Program-made: the position numbers and the translations under genes
Shown here: positions 62,760-64,000 of the stretch, in pieces
Numbering within the stretch: position 1 is the stretch's first letter
Layout: every line of letters starts with the position of its first letter
Notes under the pieces: generated by a model
Seen by the model: the letters and a program-made list of their open reading frames with translations, nothing else
Databases searched by the model: none
What the model was told of the DNA's origin: nothing
From: Ailanthus altissimus
Lineage: Eukaryota > Streptophyta > Magnoliopsida > Sapindales > Simaroubaceae
Assembly (NCBI GenBank): GCA_946807835.1
Contig: OX327712.1
Coordinates: 10,496,001 to 10,560,000, forward strand
DNA length: 64,000 nucleotides
Direction of reading: 5' to 3'

Positions 62760-64000
62760 AACAGAGCAATCAAAGAGTGTGCGTGAGTTAATAATTAGGA
62801 GATGTACAGTTGGGGAAGGTGGTAGTTAGCAAATTGCGAGAAGAAACAAACTCAATTAATATTTGAAGGTTGAAGCTGCAGTTAGGTTTTGGTAGGAACC
62901 TCCCTCTTCGTTCATTTTGATCATTAATTAGCCACTACTACTTTTAACTCACAATAGCGCCAAAGCCAAAGGTGGGGGCGCCTTTTGCAAGCTAAGACCA
63001 GATTGTCGATGCATCGCCATCACTTCATATGAATATATTCCAACGGCAATGACATTAACAGCCTGGCTCTGGCTATGACTCATTTTTAATTAATTTTATT
63101 TACATAGACGAGTACGCACTGTATATCTATTTTTCTTTTGACTTTTTATCTTTTTAAATTTTATTCTAATAACTATATTTCATTGTTCTAATCAAGCCAT
63201 GCCACCTGCCAAATTGTGCCACGTAACTAAGACGCCAAAACGTCTAATTTCTTATGAAATCTTCATTATAAAAATGAGTATTTCTAGTTATTTGGAGATT
63301 TATTTACTCTTTTTTTTATTATTGAATTTGAGTTTTTCTTACTCACATCAATCGCTTCAAACAAATTACTTCTATAAAGTATTTAAATTGAAAGCAAATT
63401 CATAAAAAAAAAAGTAAATAAATCTACAAATAACTAGAAATTGAATTTTTTTTTACTCATATAAATGGCTTCAAATAAATTACTTCTATAAATTATTTAA
63501 ATTGAAAGCAAATTCATAAAAAAAAAAAAAGTAAGTTGGACTAAATCCAAACTTCAAAATAGACTTTTGAATTTTAAATTTACATAAACAAAAATTATAT
63601 TTTCGCTAAACTTTGACCGAATTAGATAATATAAGTAGATAACAATGTACAATTTTGAAGTGGGTTTGATTCCATTGTTTTATTTGAAAAGTAATTATTT
63701 AATTAATTGGATAATGTCATGCACTATAAATTTGTTCTATATTTACAATGTTTTTAAGATTTCATTATTATAATTCATTACAATTAAATTTTTTTTTAAA
63801 AAAAAATGAATGAATGTATGATGTAATAATTTCACTTATTCCAAATCATTTGAATAGGATAATCTGAAAATTGAACAAATTTGAACCAGTCCACATACAG
63901 GTATAAACAGGCGAAGCAATGAAACGAACGGGTGGAATGTCAGATTACCATAAGGCAAGGAGCATGCACTTCATCCAACTACAGCTAAGATTTGCAAAAA
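62760..64000. other. Upstream intergenic DNA
   Basis: Promoter flank of the CCR-like gene, then AT-rich DNA with the duplicated unit at 63330-63536. The frame at 63199-63405 overlaps that duplication and shows no known motif. No gene is recognised to the end of the window. Confidence 0.45.
63330..63536 (+). repeat. Tandem duplication of about 110 bp
   Basis: 'ttcaaa.aaattacttctata' followed by 'tatttaaattgaaagcaaattcat' and a poly(A) run occurs at 63356-63410 and again at 63467-63530, with the preceding 'tactca.at.aat.gcttc' also shared. The two units differ at a few bases. Confidence 0.8.

Overview
This window is nuclear DNA from a flowering plant, most likely a eudicot. It is strongly AT-rich, its genes have canonical GT-AG introns, and several classes of decayed plant retrotransposon lie between widely spaced genes. 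I cannot name the species from the sequence.

Four host genes look intact. At 14886-17090 (minus) a six-exon gene encodes a bark-storage-protein / nucleoside-phosphorylase-like protein of 338 residues. At 36101-37108 (plus) an uninterrupted reading frame encodes a 335-residue shortened SIN3-like protein with one PAH domain and a histone-deacetylase-interaction region. At 41432-46345 (plus) a seven-exon gene encodes a 322-residue NERD-domain protein. At 60322-62608 (minus) a five-exon gene encodes a 320-residue cinnamoyl-CoA-reductase-like protein. For the three spliced genes I placed every splice site by eye, and the joined exons are exact multiples of three with no internal stop. A weak fossil of a WRN/RNase D-type 3'-5' exonuclease lies at about 37740-38090.

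Most of the rest is mobile DNA. From the left: a decayed CACTA (En/Spm) transposase (1-1900); a Copia element on the minus strand (2190-7427) whose gag is split by a 2.4-kb LTR-like insertion; a nearly full-length LINE (7476-14186) with target-site duplications and a poly(A) tail; a Copia gag/protease/pre-integrase fossil (20560-22050); two CACTA-like termini (22093 and 22662); a Gypsy element on the minus strand (23743-28440) whose gag is fused directly to the region just before integrase; a second copy of the Copia-type LTR (30835-34072) with a Gypsy solo LTR nested in it (31190-32581, flanked by TATGT); a 2.8-kb solo LTR (47935-50748, flanked by TTTAA); and an endogenous pararetrovirus-like relic on the minus strand (53950-59970).

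A 42-bp AT-rich minisatellite occurs at two places in opposite orientation (23400-23742 and 51900-53060) and produces long spurious reading frames. The four host genes do not form a pathway. The window reads as ordinary genes separated by nested, decaying elements, and its most unusual coding feature is the shortened SIN3-like protein.
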